Positions 46,696 through 55,038 of a stretch of DNA of 64,000 bases are shown piece by piece. The DNA is from Halioglobus sp. (GTDB lineage Bacteria > Pseudomonadota > Gammaproteobacteria > Pseudomonadales > Halieaceae), in the NCBI GenBank assembly GCA_028825045.1, contig JAPKAY010000017.1, positions 1-64,000 of the forward strand. The letters are read 5' to 3'. The notes below the pieces were generated by a model. That model did not search any database. It saw nothing but the letters and a program-made list of their open reading frames with translations, and was not told where the DNA came from. A program made the position numbers and the translations under genes. The first letter of the stretch is position 1, and the number at the start of each line of letters is the position of its first letter.

Positions 46696-46788
46696 GGCGC
46701 GAATAGTAGCTGATTCGGGCAGCGGCGACATTAGAATAAGATAACGCGTTAGTCACTTGCTGCCATGATTAGCATCCTGGCTAGGGAG

Positions 46789-46811
46789 CTGTCGGCACTT
46801 TGCTTCGACAG
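46789..46811 (+). promoter_or_regulatory. Hairpin directly upstream of the pilT ribosome binding site
   Basis: CTGTCG (46789-46794) and CGACAG (46806-46811) form a six-pair inverted repeat with an 11-base spacer. It ends one base before the purine-rich GGAGGGG site of pilT. It could be an mRNA stem affecting translation or a protein-binding site. The spacing does not fit a LexA box. Confidence 0.4.
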
Positions 46812-46823
46812 TGGAGGGGATAA

Positions 46824-47858
46824 ATGGATATAACAGAACTACTGGCGTTCAGCGCCAAGCAAGGCGCGTCTGATCTGCACCTTTCTGCGGGTCTTCCGCC
46901 AATGATTCGTGTCGACGGCGATATCCGTCGCATAAACCTTCCGCCCATGGAGCACAAGCAGGTACACGCCCTTATCTACGACATTATGAATGATAAGCAG
47001 CGCAAAGATTATGAAGAGTTTCTCGAGACTGACTTTTCCTTTGAAGTGCCTGGTGTCGCACGATTTCGAGTCAACGCATTTAATCAAAACAGGGGCGCCG
47101 GGGCTGTCTTTCGAACTATCCCCTCGAAAGTACTGACTATGGAAGACCTTGGAATGGGGCAGGTATTTCGCGACATTTCCATGATGCCTCGAGGGCTAGT
47201 GCTAGTGACGGGGCCGACCGGTTCGGGTAAGTCCACAACACTTGCTGCCATGATTGATTTTATCAACGACAATAAATATGAACATATACTGACTATCGAA
47301 GACCCAATCGAATTTGTACATGAAAGCAAAAAGTGCCTGGTAAACCAGCGGGAAGTGCACCGAGATACCCTGGGCTTTTCAGAGGCACTGCGCTCGGCAT
47401 TACGGGAAGACCCTGATATTGTTCTCGTTGGCGAAATGCGCGATCTTGAAACTATTCGGCTCGCCCTTACGGCGGCCGAAACGGGACACGTGGTTTTTGG
47501 CACACTGCACACGACCTCGGCTGCCAAGACGATTGACAGGGTAATCGACGTCTTCCCGGCGGCGGAAAAGTCTATGGTGCGCTCAATGCTGTCCGAGTCG
47601 CTGCAGGCGGTGGTATCGCAAACATTGCTTAAGCGCGCCACTGGCGGGCGGGTTGCCGCTCACGAGATTATGCGCGGCACCTCGGCGATCCGAAATCTTA
47701 TTCGGGAAGACAAAGTGGCGCAGATGTATTCCGCCATTCAGACCGGAAGCGCCTTGGGTATGCAGACAATGGATCAGTGCCTTGAGGAAATGGTCGCCAA
47801 GCGAACCATTACCCGGGAAGCGGCGCGCGAAAAAGCCAGAATGCCGGAGAATTTCTAG
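46824..47858 (+). CDS. pilT: Type IV pilus retraction ATPase PilT
   Basis: This 344-residue hexameric secretion ATPase powers pilus retraction and twitching motility. It has the N-terminal PAS-like half (LLAFSAKQGASDLHLSAG), Walker A GPTGSGKSTT (about 130-139), Asp box, Walker B ALREDPDIVLVGEMRD and His box. The AIRNLIRE motif, essential for retraction by PilT, is near residues 288-295. Length matches P. aeruginosa PilT (344). pilU follows 39 bases later. Confidence 0.97.
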   Translation: MDITELLAFSAKQGASDLHLSAGLPPMIRVDGDIRRINLPPMEHKQVHALIYDIMNDKQRKDYEEFLETDFSFEVPGVARFRVNAFNQNRGAGAVFRTIPSKVLTMEDLGMGQVFRDISMMPRGLVLVTGPTGSGKSTTLAAMIDFINDNKYEHILTIEDPIEFVHESKKCLVNQREVHRDTLGFSEALRSALREDPDIVLVGEMRDLETIRLALTAAETGHVVFGTLHTTSAAKTIDRVIDVFPAAEKSMVRSMLSESLQAVVSQTLLKRATGGRVAAHEIMRGTSAIRNLIREDKVAQMYSAIQTGSALGMQTMDQCLEEMVAKRTITREAAREKARMPENF

Positions 47859-47897
47859 GTCGGGACGTAACGAAAACTCGCAGGGGAGCATGCCAGT

Positions 47898-49037
47898 ATG
47901 GTTATTGAGGACTTGCTGAAGCGGATTGTGAAGGAAAGTGCGTCGGATGGATTTATTGCCGCGGGCGCTCCGCTCAGTATCAAAGTAGACGGCCAGATTT
48001 ATCCAATCAGTGATCAGCCGTTGACGGAAGAAGATACTCGGAGACTGGTGCTGTCGACCATGCGCCCGGATCAGCAGGAGGAGTTTGAGCAACATCATGA
48101 GTGCAATTATGCTCTAAGCACTGAAGACCTGGGCCGGTTTCGAGCAAGCGCCTATGTGCAGCGCGGAAAATGCGGCCTGGTTGTGCGCCGCATTCAGTCT
48201 GATATTCCGACGATCGATGAACTGGGTCTACCGCCGATTATTAAAGAACTGGCTATGACCAAACGGGGTCTGGTCGTCTTTGTAGGTGCTACTGGTACAG
48301 GTAAGTCCACATCGCTGGCGGCCATGGTGGGGTATCGCAATCAGAATAGTCGCGGACACATCATTAGCATCGAGGACCCAATTGAATATATCCATGATCA
48401 CGCGGGCTGTATTGTCACGCAGCGCGAAGTGGGGATGGACACAGAGTCATTTGATGTAGCGTTGAAAAATACTCTGCGCCAGGCTCCCGATGTTATCCTG
48501 ATCGGCGAGGTGCGCACGGCGGAAACAATGCAGCAGGCCCTGACCTTTGCTGAAACTGGTCACCTCTGTCTGTGCACCCTGCACGCTAACAATGCCAACC
48601 AGGCGCTAGACAGAATTCAGAGTTTTTTCCCGGCTGAATTGCACAACCAAGTGTGGATGGACCTCTCCCTGAACCTGAAGGCGATGGTTGCTCAGCAGCT
48701 GCTACCTAGCAAAGATGGCACTGGACGCACACCCGTGGTGGAGGTGTTGTTAAACTCGCCTTTGATCGCAGAGTATATTCGCAAGGGTGAAGTACACTTG
48801 ATCAAAGACTTAATGTCTAAATCAACTGAACTGGGCATGCAAACGCTCGACCAATCACTAATCAAAGCCTACAAGGAAGAGTTGATCTCCAAGGAAGAAG
48901 CCATTCGCTTCGCGGACTCTGCCAACGATGTACGTTTGCAAATCAAGTTGCATGACCGGGGTGAGTTTGGCACCGGGGATGAGCTGTCACTATCATATGA
49001 AGACAAGCAAGATGACGGACAGTTTCACGGTCGCTGA
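47898..49037 (+). CDS. pilU: Type IV pilus retraction ATPase PilU
   Basis: This 379-residue PilT paralogue assists PilT in retraction. Walker A is GATGTGKSTS (about 130-139), and SIEDPIEYIHDHAGCIVTQREVGMDTESFD and APDVILIGEVRTAETMQ follow. The PilT AIRNLIRE motif is replaced by SPLIAEYIRKGEVHLIKDLM, as in PilU. The C-terminus is extended and acidic relative to PilT. Its last 13 bases overlap the 3' end of ruvX on the other strand. Confidence 0.95.
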   Translation: MVIEDLLKRIVKESASDGFIAAGAPLSIKVDGQIYPISDQPLTEEDTRRLVLSTMRPDQQEEFEQHHECNYALSTEDLGRFRASAYVQRGKCGLVVRRIQSDIPTIDELGLPPIIKELAMTKRGLVVFVGATGTGKSTSLAAMVGYRNQNSRGHIISIEDPIEYIHDHAGCIVTQREVGMDTESFDVALKNTLRQAPDVILIGEVRTAETMQQALTFAETGHLCLCTLHANNANQALDRIQSFFPAELHNQVWMDLSLNLKAMVAQQLLPSKDGTGRTPVVEVLLNSPLIAEYIRKGEVHLIKDLMSKSTELGMQTLDQSLIKAYKEELISKEEAIRFADSANDVRLQIKLHDRGEFGTGDELSLSYEDKQDDGQFHGR

Positions 49038-49474
49038 ACGGAGTACTCTTCCCTATATTCCTCGAGCCAGGTTCGTAGAATAAGCTCTGCGGCCAGGCTG
49101 TCCACAGGCTGCTTCTTGAAGTCTCCACGGTGGCCATGCTCGCGGCTTGTCTGTTTCGCTTCAAAACTGCTAAGCCGCTCATCGACCATCACCACTTCCA
49201 TCCCCAGCCGTCCGTGTAGACGGCGCGCGAACTTTCGCGCTAGTAAGCATAATTCGCTGTCGCTTCCATCCATGTTGAGTGGGTCACCCACCACCAGCAG
49301 GTCAGGGCGCCATTCTTCAACCAGTGCCTCCAGCAGCCGCCAGTCCGGCTGGCCATCTTTTGCTTTGAGAACCGGGAGTGGCTGGGTCGTATTGAGCAAA
49401 TTGTTTCCCGTTGCCACGCCTATTTGACGCAGGCCGAAATCAAATGCCATCACGGTGCGGTGGTTTTTTGTCAT
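49025..49474 (-). CDS. ruvX: Putative pre-16S rRNA nuclease YqgF (RuvX)
   Basis: This 149-residue RNase H-fold protein begins MTKNHRTVMAFDFGLRQIGVATGN with the catalytic DFG aspartate. It has LVVGDPLNMDGSDSE, VVMVDERLSSFEAKQ and the C-terminal VDSLAAELILRTWLE aspartate motif. E. coli YqgF processes the 5' end of 16S rRNA; it was earlier proposed as a Holliday junction resolvase. It is downstream of yqgE, the conserved order, and converges on pilU. Confidence 0.94.
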   Translation of the reverse strand: MTKNHRTVMAFDFGLRQIGVATGNNLLNTTQPLPVLKAKDGQPDWRLLEALVEEWRPDLLVVGDPLNMDGSDSELCLLARKFARRLHGRLGMEVVMVDERLSSFEAKQTSREHGHRGDFKKQPVDSLAAELILRTWLEEYREEYSVQRP

Positions 49475-49509
49475 CCGGTGAGACCCTGAGCTTTTGCTGG
49501 CTCGCGCAA

Positions 49510-50100
49510 TCAGGCGTGTCCGGCCTGGGCGGAGATTTGATTCATGTTTATGCCCAGCAAGGCTGCTGCAGCGCCCAAGCGTTGATGTGCTGCAGTGGAG
49601 AAAATTACGTCACTATTGCTGGGAATTGTTAGCCAGCTGTTTTCGGCCAGTTCTTGCTCCAGCTGACCGGCTGCCCACCCGGCGTAACCCAGGGCAATAA
49701 GGCGCTCACTCGGACCCTCGTCTTCAGCTATGGCACGAAGAATATCGCGAGACGTGGTGAGTGTAATTTCAGGAGTGACCTTTAGGCTGGCTTCCCACTT
49801 TTTGGTGCAGTTGCGATGGAGGACGAATCCGTGGTCTATGTGTACGGGCCCGCCTGCCAAAACCGGCTCCTTGGAAAAATCTCGATTCGCGTCGATTTGC
49901 AGATGTTCGAAAATTTCTCCTACTGTCAGATCGAGGACCTGGTTGATGATGATGCCCATGGCACCGCTTTCACCATGCTCGCAAATATAGGTGAGACTCT
50001 GTGAAAAAATGCCTTCCGAGAGGCTGGGCATTGCCAACAGAAAATGATTCCGCAGGCAGTCGCTGCTTTTTGCTGTACTGGCGGAGAACGAGCCTTGCAT
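49510..50100 (-). CDS. yqgE: YqgE/AlgH family protein
   Basis: This 196-residue protein shows NHFLLAMPSLSEGIFSQSLTYICEH followed by GAMGIIINQ, then VLAGGPVHIDHGFVLH, TLTTSRDILRAIA and YAGWAAGQLEQELAENSWL, all diagnostic of YqgE/AlgH. In Pseudomonas AlgH was linked to alginate regulation, but the biochemical role is unknown. The N-terminus is about 14 residues longer than in E. coli, so a slightly later start is possible. It is between tonB and ruvX. Confidence 0.93.
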   Translation of the reverse strand: MQGSFSASTAKSSDCLRNHFLLAMPSLSEGIFSQSLTYICEHGESGAMGIIINQVLDLTVGEIFEHLQIDANRDFSKEPVLAGGPVHIDHGFVLHRNCTKKWEASLKVTPEITLTTSRDILRAIAEDEGPSERLIALGYAGWAAGQLEQELAENSWLTIPSNSDVIFSTAAHQRLGAAAALLGINMNQISAQAGHA

Positions 50101-50157
50101 GGGGCGAACCTGTCTATTGGAGGTGCAAATTTTCAGCGCAACGGGAACCGTCAGCCT

Positions 50158-51021
50158 CTACTTCGAGCTTAGCTGATTTTCTCGAAAATGCCACGTGCGA
50201 ACAATTTCCAGTTTATCGGTGGTTGCTCTTAGCTCTTCAGGAAAGGGAGAGTACGGTGCTGCCATAGTTACGATCTTGATGGCGGCCTCGTCTAGCACAG
50301 CGTAGCCAGAAGACGAAAGCACTTTAATATTTTCCAGGCTGCCATCATGGCTAATCACGACCAACAAGCGAAGATCTCCGTAGAGGCCATACCGAACCGA
50401 TGCCTGCGGGTAGTATTTATTTCCTACAGCTTCCAGTCGCTGCCGCCAATCCAGCAAGTAGGCGGCATCCGCTGACTGATTTGCAGACGCAGCGGTCAGG
50501 CGTCTCACCCTGGGTCGATTTGCCAGCGCCAGGGCTTGTTCATCAAGCTCCGCCTGCAGGCTAGCGAGCTCCTGGTTGAGACGATCAACTTTGGGGCTAA
50601 TTCCCTCCAACGATGCAATCTGATGCTCCCGTTCCGCCTGATCTTTCGCAATCCGATTGAGCGTCATTGCGGTGGTAGTGACAGCATCGGTTTGTCCCGC
50701 CGCTTGTTCGGGATGTGTTTGCTGATTTGATTGGGTCAATACAGGAGAGTCGCTGGGCACGTTATTAAGACTACTGATCTGATTAATCTGGGCCTCATCA
50801 CCGCTGCCATCCTGATTAGTCTGAGCAATATACTGGGCATCCTCGGGAGCTACTGTGGTGGGTCGGGTGGCCAGAGTGACTTCAATCTGTGGAGAGCGTC
50901 GTTCAGAGGTGGCAGCACTGAACGAAATACTGAGTATCAGAGCGGCGTGCACCGTGAGTGCCAATAGAACGGCATTTCGAAATCGTGTGTGCTTGTCGTA
51001 TCCCGTTTCCAGGTAGTACAT
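50158..51021 (-). CDS. TonB family energy transducer (TonB3-like)
   Basis: This 287-residue protein has one N-terminal transmembrane helix (about 16-36), a periplasmic linker rich in Gln, Asn, Thr and Ala rather than Pro, a short coiled coil (about 125-165), and a C-terminal TonB domain. That domain includes the YPQASVRYGLYGDLRLLVVISHDGSLENIKVLSSSGYAVLDEAA type pattern. The position between gshB and yqgE matches P. aeruginosa tonB3, which is required for twitching motility. A role with the nearby pilTU pilus rather than iron uptake is therefore plausible but inferred. Confidence 0.85.
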   Translation of the reverse strand: MYYLETGYDKHTRFRNAVLLALTVHAALILSISFSAATSERRSPQIEVTLATRPTTVAPEDAQYIAQTNQDGSGDEAQINQISSLNNVPSDSPVLTQSNQQTHPEQAAGQTDAVTTTAMTLNRIAKDQAEREHQIASLEGISPKVDRLNQELASLQAELDEQALALANRPRVRRLTAASANQSADAAYLLDWRQRLEAVGNKYYPQASVRYGLYGDLRLLVVISHDGSLENIKVLSSSGYAVLDEAAIKIVTMAAPYSPFPEELRATTDKLEIVRTWHFRENQLSSK

Positions 51022-51031
51022 GCGGCCCCAA

Positions 51032-51988
51032 CTACTTGTTTTTCTTCAGTTCCTCAACAATACAATCCATGAGTTGGCCGCCAATGTCCAGATCATAAGC
51101 TGCGTCAATTTCCCGTATACAGGTGGGGCTCGTGACATTGATTTCGGTGAGATAATCGCCTATGACATCTATTCCCACAAACAACAGGCCCTTTTCGCGG
51201 AGGCTGGGGCCAATCTGGGCTGCAATCCACTGATCTCTCTCCGTTAGTGGTTGCGGCACACCTGTCCCGCCAGCAGCAAGATTTCCGCGCGTTTCGCCCG
51301 CCAGCGGCACTCGCGCAAGACAATACGGCACTGGCGTCCCGTTAATCATCAGTATGCGTTTGTCGCCTGCGGTTATTTGAGGGATGAACTTTTGCGCCAT
51401 GATGGTTTGTTGGCCGTGCTCGGTAAGTGTCTCCAGTATCACGCTCACGTTGGGGTCTTCGGGTTTCACCCTGAAAATAGCAGAGCCACCCATGCCGTCG
51501 AGGGGTTTGAAGATGACATCGTTATGCTGTTGGTGGAATCCTTTGAGGCGTTTCATGTCGGCGCTGACGAGAACCGGCGGACAACATTGGGGGAACTGGG
51601 TAGCGAACACTTTCTCATTACAGTCGCGCAGGCTTTGGCAGCGATTGACTACCAGCGTCCCGTTACGCTCGGCAGCTTCCAATATGTAGGTACTGTAAAT
51701 GTACTCGGTATCGAAAGGGGGGTCCTTGCGCATCAGTATGACGTCGAGCTCGGCAAGGTCTCGGTCTTCGTATTCTGCCAGGCTGAACCAGTTATCCGGA
51801 TCTTGAAAGACGGTCAATGGCGCCATGCGTGCACGTGCAACGCTATCTTCGAGGTAAAGGTCGGCTTGTTCGACATAAAACAACTGCCAATCACGAGCCT
51901 GGGCAGCCCACAGCATGGCCATTGTGGTGTCTTTTTTGTAATTAATATTGGCGATGGGGTCCATCACCACGCCCAATTTGACTGCCAT
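51032..51988 (-). CDS. gshB: Glutathione synthetase
   Basis: This 318-residue ATP-grasp enzyme joins gamma-glutamylcysteine and glycine. It starts MAVKLGVVMDPIANINYKKDTT and has LMRKDPPFDTEYIYSTY, KPLDGMGGSAIFRV (ATP-binding loop), GDKRILMINGTPVPYCLAR and GLLFVGIDVIGDYLTEINVTSPT (metal and substrate binding). Length matches E. coli GshB (316). The ATG at 51988 is chosen; 33 codons further upstream have no similarity. It leads the gshB-tonB-yqgE-ruvX operon. Confidence 0.97.
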   Translation of the reverse strand: MAVKLGVVMDPIANINYKKDTTMAMLWAAQARDWQLFYVEQADLYLEDSVARARMAPLTVFQDPDNWFSLAEYEDRDLAELDVILMRKDPPFDTEYIYSTYILEAAERNGTLVVNRCQSLRDCNEKVFATQFPQCCPPVLVSADMKRLKGFHQQHNDVIFKPLDGMGGSAIFRVKPEDPNVSVILETLTEHGQQTIMAQKFIPQITAGDKRILMINGTPVPYCLARVPLAGETRGNLAAGGTGVPQPLTERDQWIAAQIGPSLREKGLLFVGIDVIGDYLTEINVTSPTCIREIDAAYDLDIGGQLMDCIVEELKKNK

Positions 51989-52135
51989 TGAAATATCTCG
52001 CGTAGCCCGATGGCTTGCTAACTTACGCAAAGGTGTTGATGGGTGCAAGTAAAGGAAGTTTGAGCTCCGCGGACAAATCGTCCGCAATTTGCCTTAGAAT
52101 GGGCGCCTTATTAAGTTCTATATCTGGAGAGTATC

Positions 52136-53392
52136 GTGAGTCTGGCAGGCATCTACTTCTTTCTGGCGCTATTGAGCGTCTATTGCACGTTTACAGCGAT
52201 AGTGCAGGCGCGGCGGATATACTGGTTGGTACCAGTGTATTTCTTTAGTGCCTGGCTTTGCGGTGAGTTGGCGCTGATCCATCTGTTGTGGCAGGTGAGC
52301 TTAACCTCACTGTTGGCTTTTCAGGGCGTACTTGCAGATCCGCTGGCACAGACCGGGCTGGGCTTTTTTGCGATGTCATGGCTGGGGCTCGTTTATTTGC
52401 ATTGCCAGTCTATGGATACGCCCAACCAGCTCCGCCCGGCTCTGCGCCGCGCTCTGGGGAATGACTATCGCTCGGACATTCCCACCGACCGCCAGCAAGT
52501 CTTGTCTGATGACATTACTACCCGCCAGTGGATAAAGCCCTTTCATTTCAAGCGGCCCGGGGTGCGCCAGCATAATCACATTGCCTATTCAGATGGGGGC
52601 AAGCGCAATCTCCTGGATATCTACCAACCGCTTGAGCCGCGAGAGGGCGGTTTCCCTGTCCTGCTGCAGGTCCACGGGGGTGCGTGGATGATTGGTGAAA
52701 AAGAGCAGCAGGGAAAACCGCTGATGTACCACATGGCTCAACGGGGCTGGCTGTGTGTTGCGATTAACTATCGCCTTAGCCCTAAGGCTGCGTTCCCGGC
52801 ACATATTATTGATGTAAAGAAAGCCATTGCCTGGATCAGGGAACACATCGAGGATTACGGCGGAAATCCGGACTACATTGCCATTACGGGCGGTTCGGCC
52901 GGTGGTCATCTCAGCGCATTGGCAGCGTTGACCCCTAATCGCGCGGAATGGCAGCCAGGGTTTGAAGAGACCGACACCACGGTACAAGCAGCGGTGCCTT
53001 TTTACGGAGTGTTCGACTTTCTTGATCGCAATGGAATTCGACCGGGCATGTCCATGGAGGACATGCTGGCTGACCGGGTGATGCAGTGCAAGCGGGTCGA
53101 GAATCCCGAGTTGTGGGATGCGGGTTCACCGCTTAGTCATATCCGGGAGGATGCGCCGCCCATGTTTGTCATTCAGGGTACACACGATTCTTTGGTATGG
53201 GTGGAGGAGGCGCGGTCCTTTGTCTCGGCATTGCAAGGGAAGTCAAAACAGCCGGTCGCCTACGCGGAACTGCCAGGCGCGCAGCACGCCTTCGAAATTT
53301 TTCACTCAGTACGCACCGATCATACGGTAAATGCGGTGGGACAATTTTTGGAATGGACGCATGCGCAATGGCTGCGCGAGCAGGACGCTTAA
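52136..53392 (+). CDS. Membrane-anchored alpha/beta hydrolase (carboxylesterase-like)
   Basis: This 418-residue protein has two or three N-terminal hydrophobic helices (within about 1-90) and a cytosolic or periplasmic hydrolase domain of the BD-FAE/hormone-sensitive-lipase type. The oxyanion motif HGGAWMIGE is near residue 180 and the nucleophile elbow GGSAGGHLSAL near 246. The catalytic Asp is in IQGTHDSLV and the His in AQHAFEIFH. The GTG start has a GGAG site. The substrate cannot be predicted; short-chain esters or lipids are likely. It stands alone between gshB and rsmE. Confidence 0.85.
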   Translation: MSLAGIYFFLALLSVYCTFTAIVQARRIYWLVPVYFFSAWLCGELALIHLLWQVSLTSLLAFQGVLADPLAQTGLGFFAMSWLGLVYLHCQSMDTPNQLRPALRRALGNDYRSDIPTDRQQVLSDDITTRQWIKPFHFKRPGVRQHNHIAYSDGGKRNLLDIYQPLEPREGGFPVLLQVHGGAWMIGEKEQQGKPLMYHMAQRGWLCVAINYRLSPKAAFPAHIIDVKKAIAWIREHIEDYGGNPDYIAITGGSAGGHLSALAALTPNRAEWQPGFEETDTTVQAAVPFYGVFDFLDRNGIRPGMSMEDMLADRVMQCKRVENPELWDAGSPLSHIREDAPPMFVIQGTHDSLVWVEEARSFVSALQGKSKQPVAYAELPGAQHAFEIFHSVRTDHTVNAVGQFLEWTHAQWLREQDA

Positions 53393-53432
53393 AACGGCTA
53401 TCAGCAAATGCGTCATCGCGATTGGCCGGACG

Positions 53433-54167
53433 CTAGCTGAGCAGCATATCCCCCCAGCGGCCCTGCAAAATAGCAATAGCAGCAAGCGGGGCGGTCTCGG
53501 TGCGCAGCACACGCGGGCCAAGCCGCAGAGACTCGTAACCGGCATGCTCCGCTGCTACGATTTCACTGCTGCTCAATCCGCCCTCGGGGCCAATTAATAG
53601 TGCGACGCTTTTCGGTGCCTTTGCTGCGGTGCTCACTGTCGTCGCGCGATGATGTAACACGAATTTACGCTCTGCCTGTGTGTCCTCTACCCAGGAGGGA
53701 AGCGCCTGCAGCGCGTGAATGTCGGGTACGCGGTTGCGACCACTTTGTTCGCAGGCGCTTACGGCAACTTTTTGCCAATGTCGCCGCTTTTTTTCCGCAC
53801 GCTCTCCGGCTAACTTGCCGCTAGAATGTTCCGTCATCAGCGGAGTCAGGGAACTCACGCCCAGCTCGGTAGCTTTTTGTATGACCCAATCCATACGTTC
53901 TCCGCGCGAGATGGCGATGCCCAAATGTATGTGCAGGTCAGATTCGCATTCGCGTTGCGCCAGGGCGCTCGTCAGCACCTGTACATTTCGCTTGTCGAGC
54001 GCTGTTATTTCAGCCGGATACTCTCCGCCGAGTCCATTGAATAAGATAAGTTTGTCACCCACGCCCAGACGCAGAGCGCGCGAGAGGTGGCGACTGGCCT
54101 CTGGTTCCAGTTGGACAACGGCATTGCTATGCAGTTCTTGAGAAGTGTGAATACGCGTTACGCGCAT
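53433..54167 (-). CDS. rsmE: 16S rRNA (uracil(1498)-N(3))-methyltransferase RsmE
   Basis: This 244-residue SPOUT-family methyltransferase forms m3U1498 in 16S rRNA. It has an N-terminal PUA-like domain (MRVTRIHTSQEL) and the C-terminal knotted SAM-binding region with LLIGPEGGLSSSEI and LRLGPRVLRTETAPLAAIAIL. Length matches E. coli RsmE (243). It is 18 bases after metF and is the last gene of the methyl-cycle operon, so a SAM consumer is expressed with SAM-supply genes. Confidence 0.95.
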   Translation of the reverse strand: MRVTRIHTSQELHSNAVVQLEPEASRHLSRALRLGVGDKLILFNGLGGEYPAEITALDKRNVQVLTSALAQRECESDLHIHLGIAISRGERMDWVIQKATELGVSSLTPLMTEHSSGKLAGERAEKKRRHWQKVAVSACEQSGRNRVPDIHALQALPSWVEDTQAERKFVLHHRATTVSTAAKAPKSVALLIGPEGGLSSSEIVAAEHAGYESLRLGPRVLRTETAPLAAIAILQGRWGDMLLS

Positions 54168-54185
54168 GATGGTCGCACCTTGGTT

Positions 54186-55025
54186 TTACAGGCCGAGGTT
54201 AGTATAAATTTCCCGCGTGGGTTCTACCTGGTTCATGGTGTAGAAATGTATGCCGGGCGCGCCGCTGTCGAGCAGCGTCTGACATAATTGCGTGACAACT
54301 TCGATACCAAACTTACTGATACTCTCCTGGTCTTCACCGTAATCTTCCATGCGCCGGCAAATCCATCGTGGTATTTCCGCGCCACAGTTGCGAGAAAATC
54401 GCTGCAAATTGGTGAAGTTAGTGATGGGCATAATTCCTGCATAAATGGGTTTGTCGATGCCAATGGCAGCGCATTGATCCAGGAAATAAAAATAGGCCTC
54501 TACGTTATAAAAGTATTGTGTGATGGCGCTGTCTGCGCCCGCATCAAATTTTTTCTTGAGAAATTGTATATCACTATGATAGCAGTCTGCTTCGGGATGA
54601 ATCTCCGGATAGGCTGCAACCGTTATATTGAAATGTTCACCGGAGCTCTGTCGAATGAAGTCTACCAGTTCGTTTGCATAGACAAGTTGCTTGGCATCAC
54701 CCATACCCGAAGGAATGTCGCCGCGTAGAGCAACAACACGGTTGACCCCACGCTCGCGATAAGTGTCGAGTAAAGTGCCAACGGCACTCTCATCGTCTCC
54801 CCCGAAGCTCAGATGGGGCGCTACATCGATACCTGCGGCTTTGATGGAAGAGACTACCCCTAGGGTAGAATCACGCGTGCTGCCACCCGCGCCGTAGGTC
54901 ACTGAGAAAAACTCAGGACCTAGCGCGTTCAGGACGGGCGTAATCTCGTTCAGCAACTTGTCCATTCCCGCATCTGTCTTGGGCGGGAAGAACTCGAAGC
55001 TGAACCGCTTTTTTTGCTCAGCCAT
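54186..55025 (-). CDS. metF: 5,10-methylenetetrahydrofolate reductase
   Basis: This 279-residue FAD enzyme makes 5-methyl-tetrahydrofolate, the methyl donor for methionine synthase. It has the start KRFSFEFFPPKTDAG, VTYGAGGSTRD, VALRGDIPSG, the FDAGADSAITQYFYNVEAYF block and AGIMPITNFTNLQRFS, typical of bacterial MetF. Length is close to E. coli MetF (296). It is 13 bases after ahcY and 18 before rsmE. The ATG overlaps nothing and has an adequate ribosome binding site. Confidence 0.96.
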   Translation of the reverse strand: MAEQKKRFSFEFFPPKTDAGMDKLLNEITPVLNALGPEFFSVTYGAGGSTRDSTLGVVSSIKAAGIDVAPHLSFGGDDESAVGTLLDTYRERGVNRVVALRGDIPSGMGDAKQLVYANELVDFIRQSSGEHFNITVAAYPEIHPEADCYHSDIQFLKKKFDAGADSAITQYFYNVEAYFYFLDQCAAIGIDKPIYAGIMPITNFTNLQRFSRNCGAEIPRWICRRMEDYGEDQESISKFGIEVVTQLCQTLLDSGAPGIHFYTMNQVEPTREIYTNLGL

Positions 55026-55038
55026 CTGTCATGACACC

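Noticed and set aside
51251..51991. Long open frame opposite gshB (246 residues)
   Set aside because: It lies entirely opposite a well-supported gene and has no recognisable family; same for 21774-22481 opposite yicC and 55717-56412 opposite ahcY.
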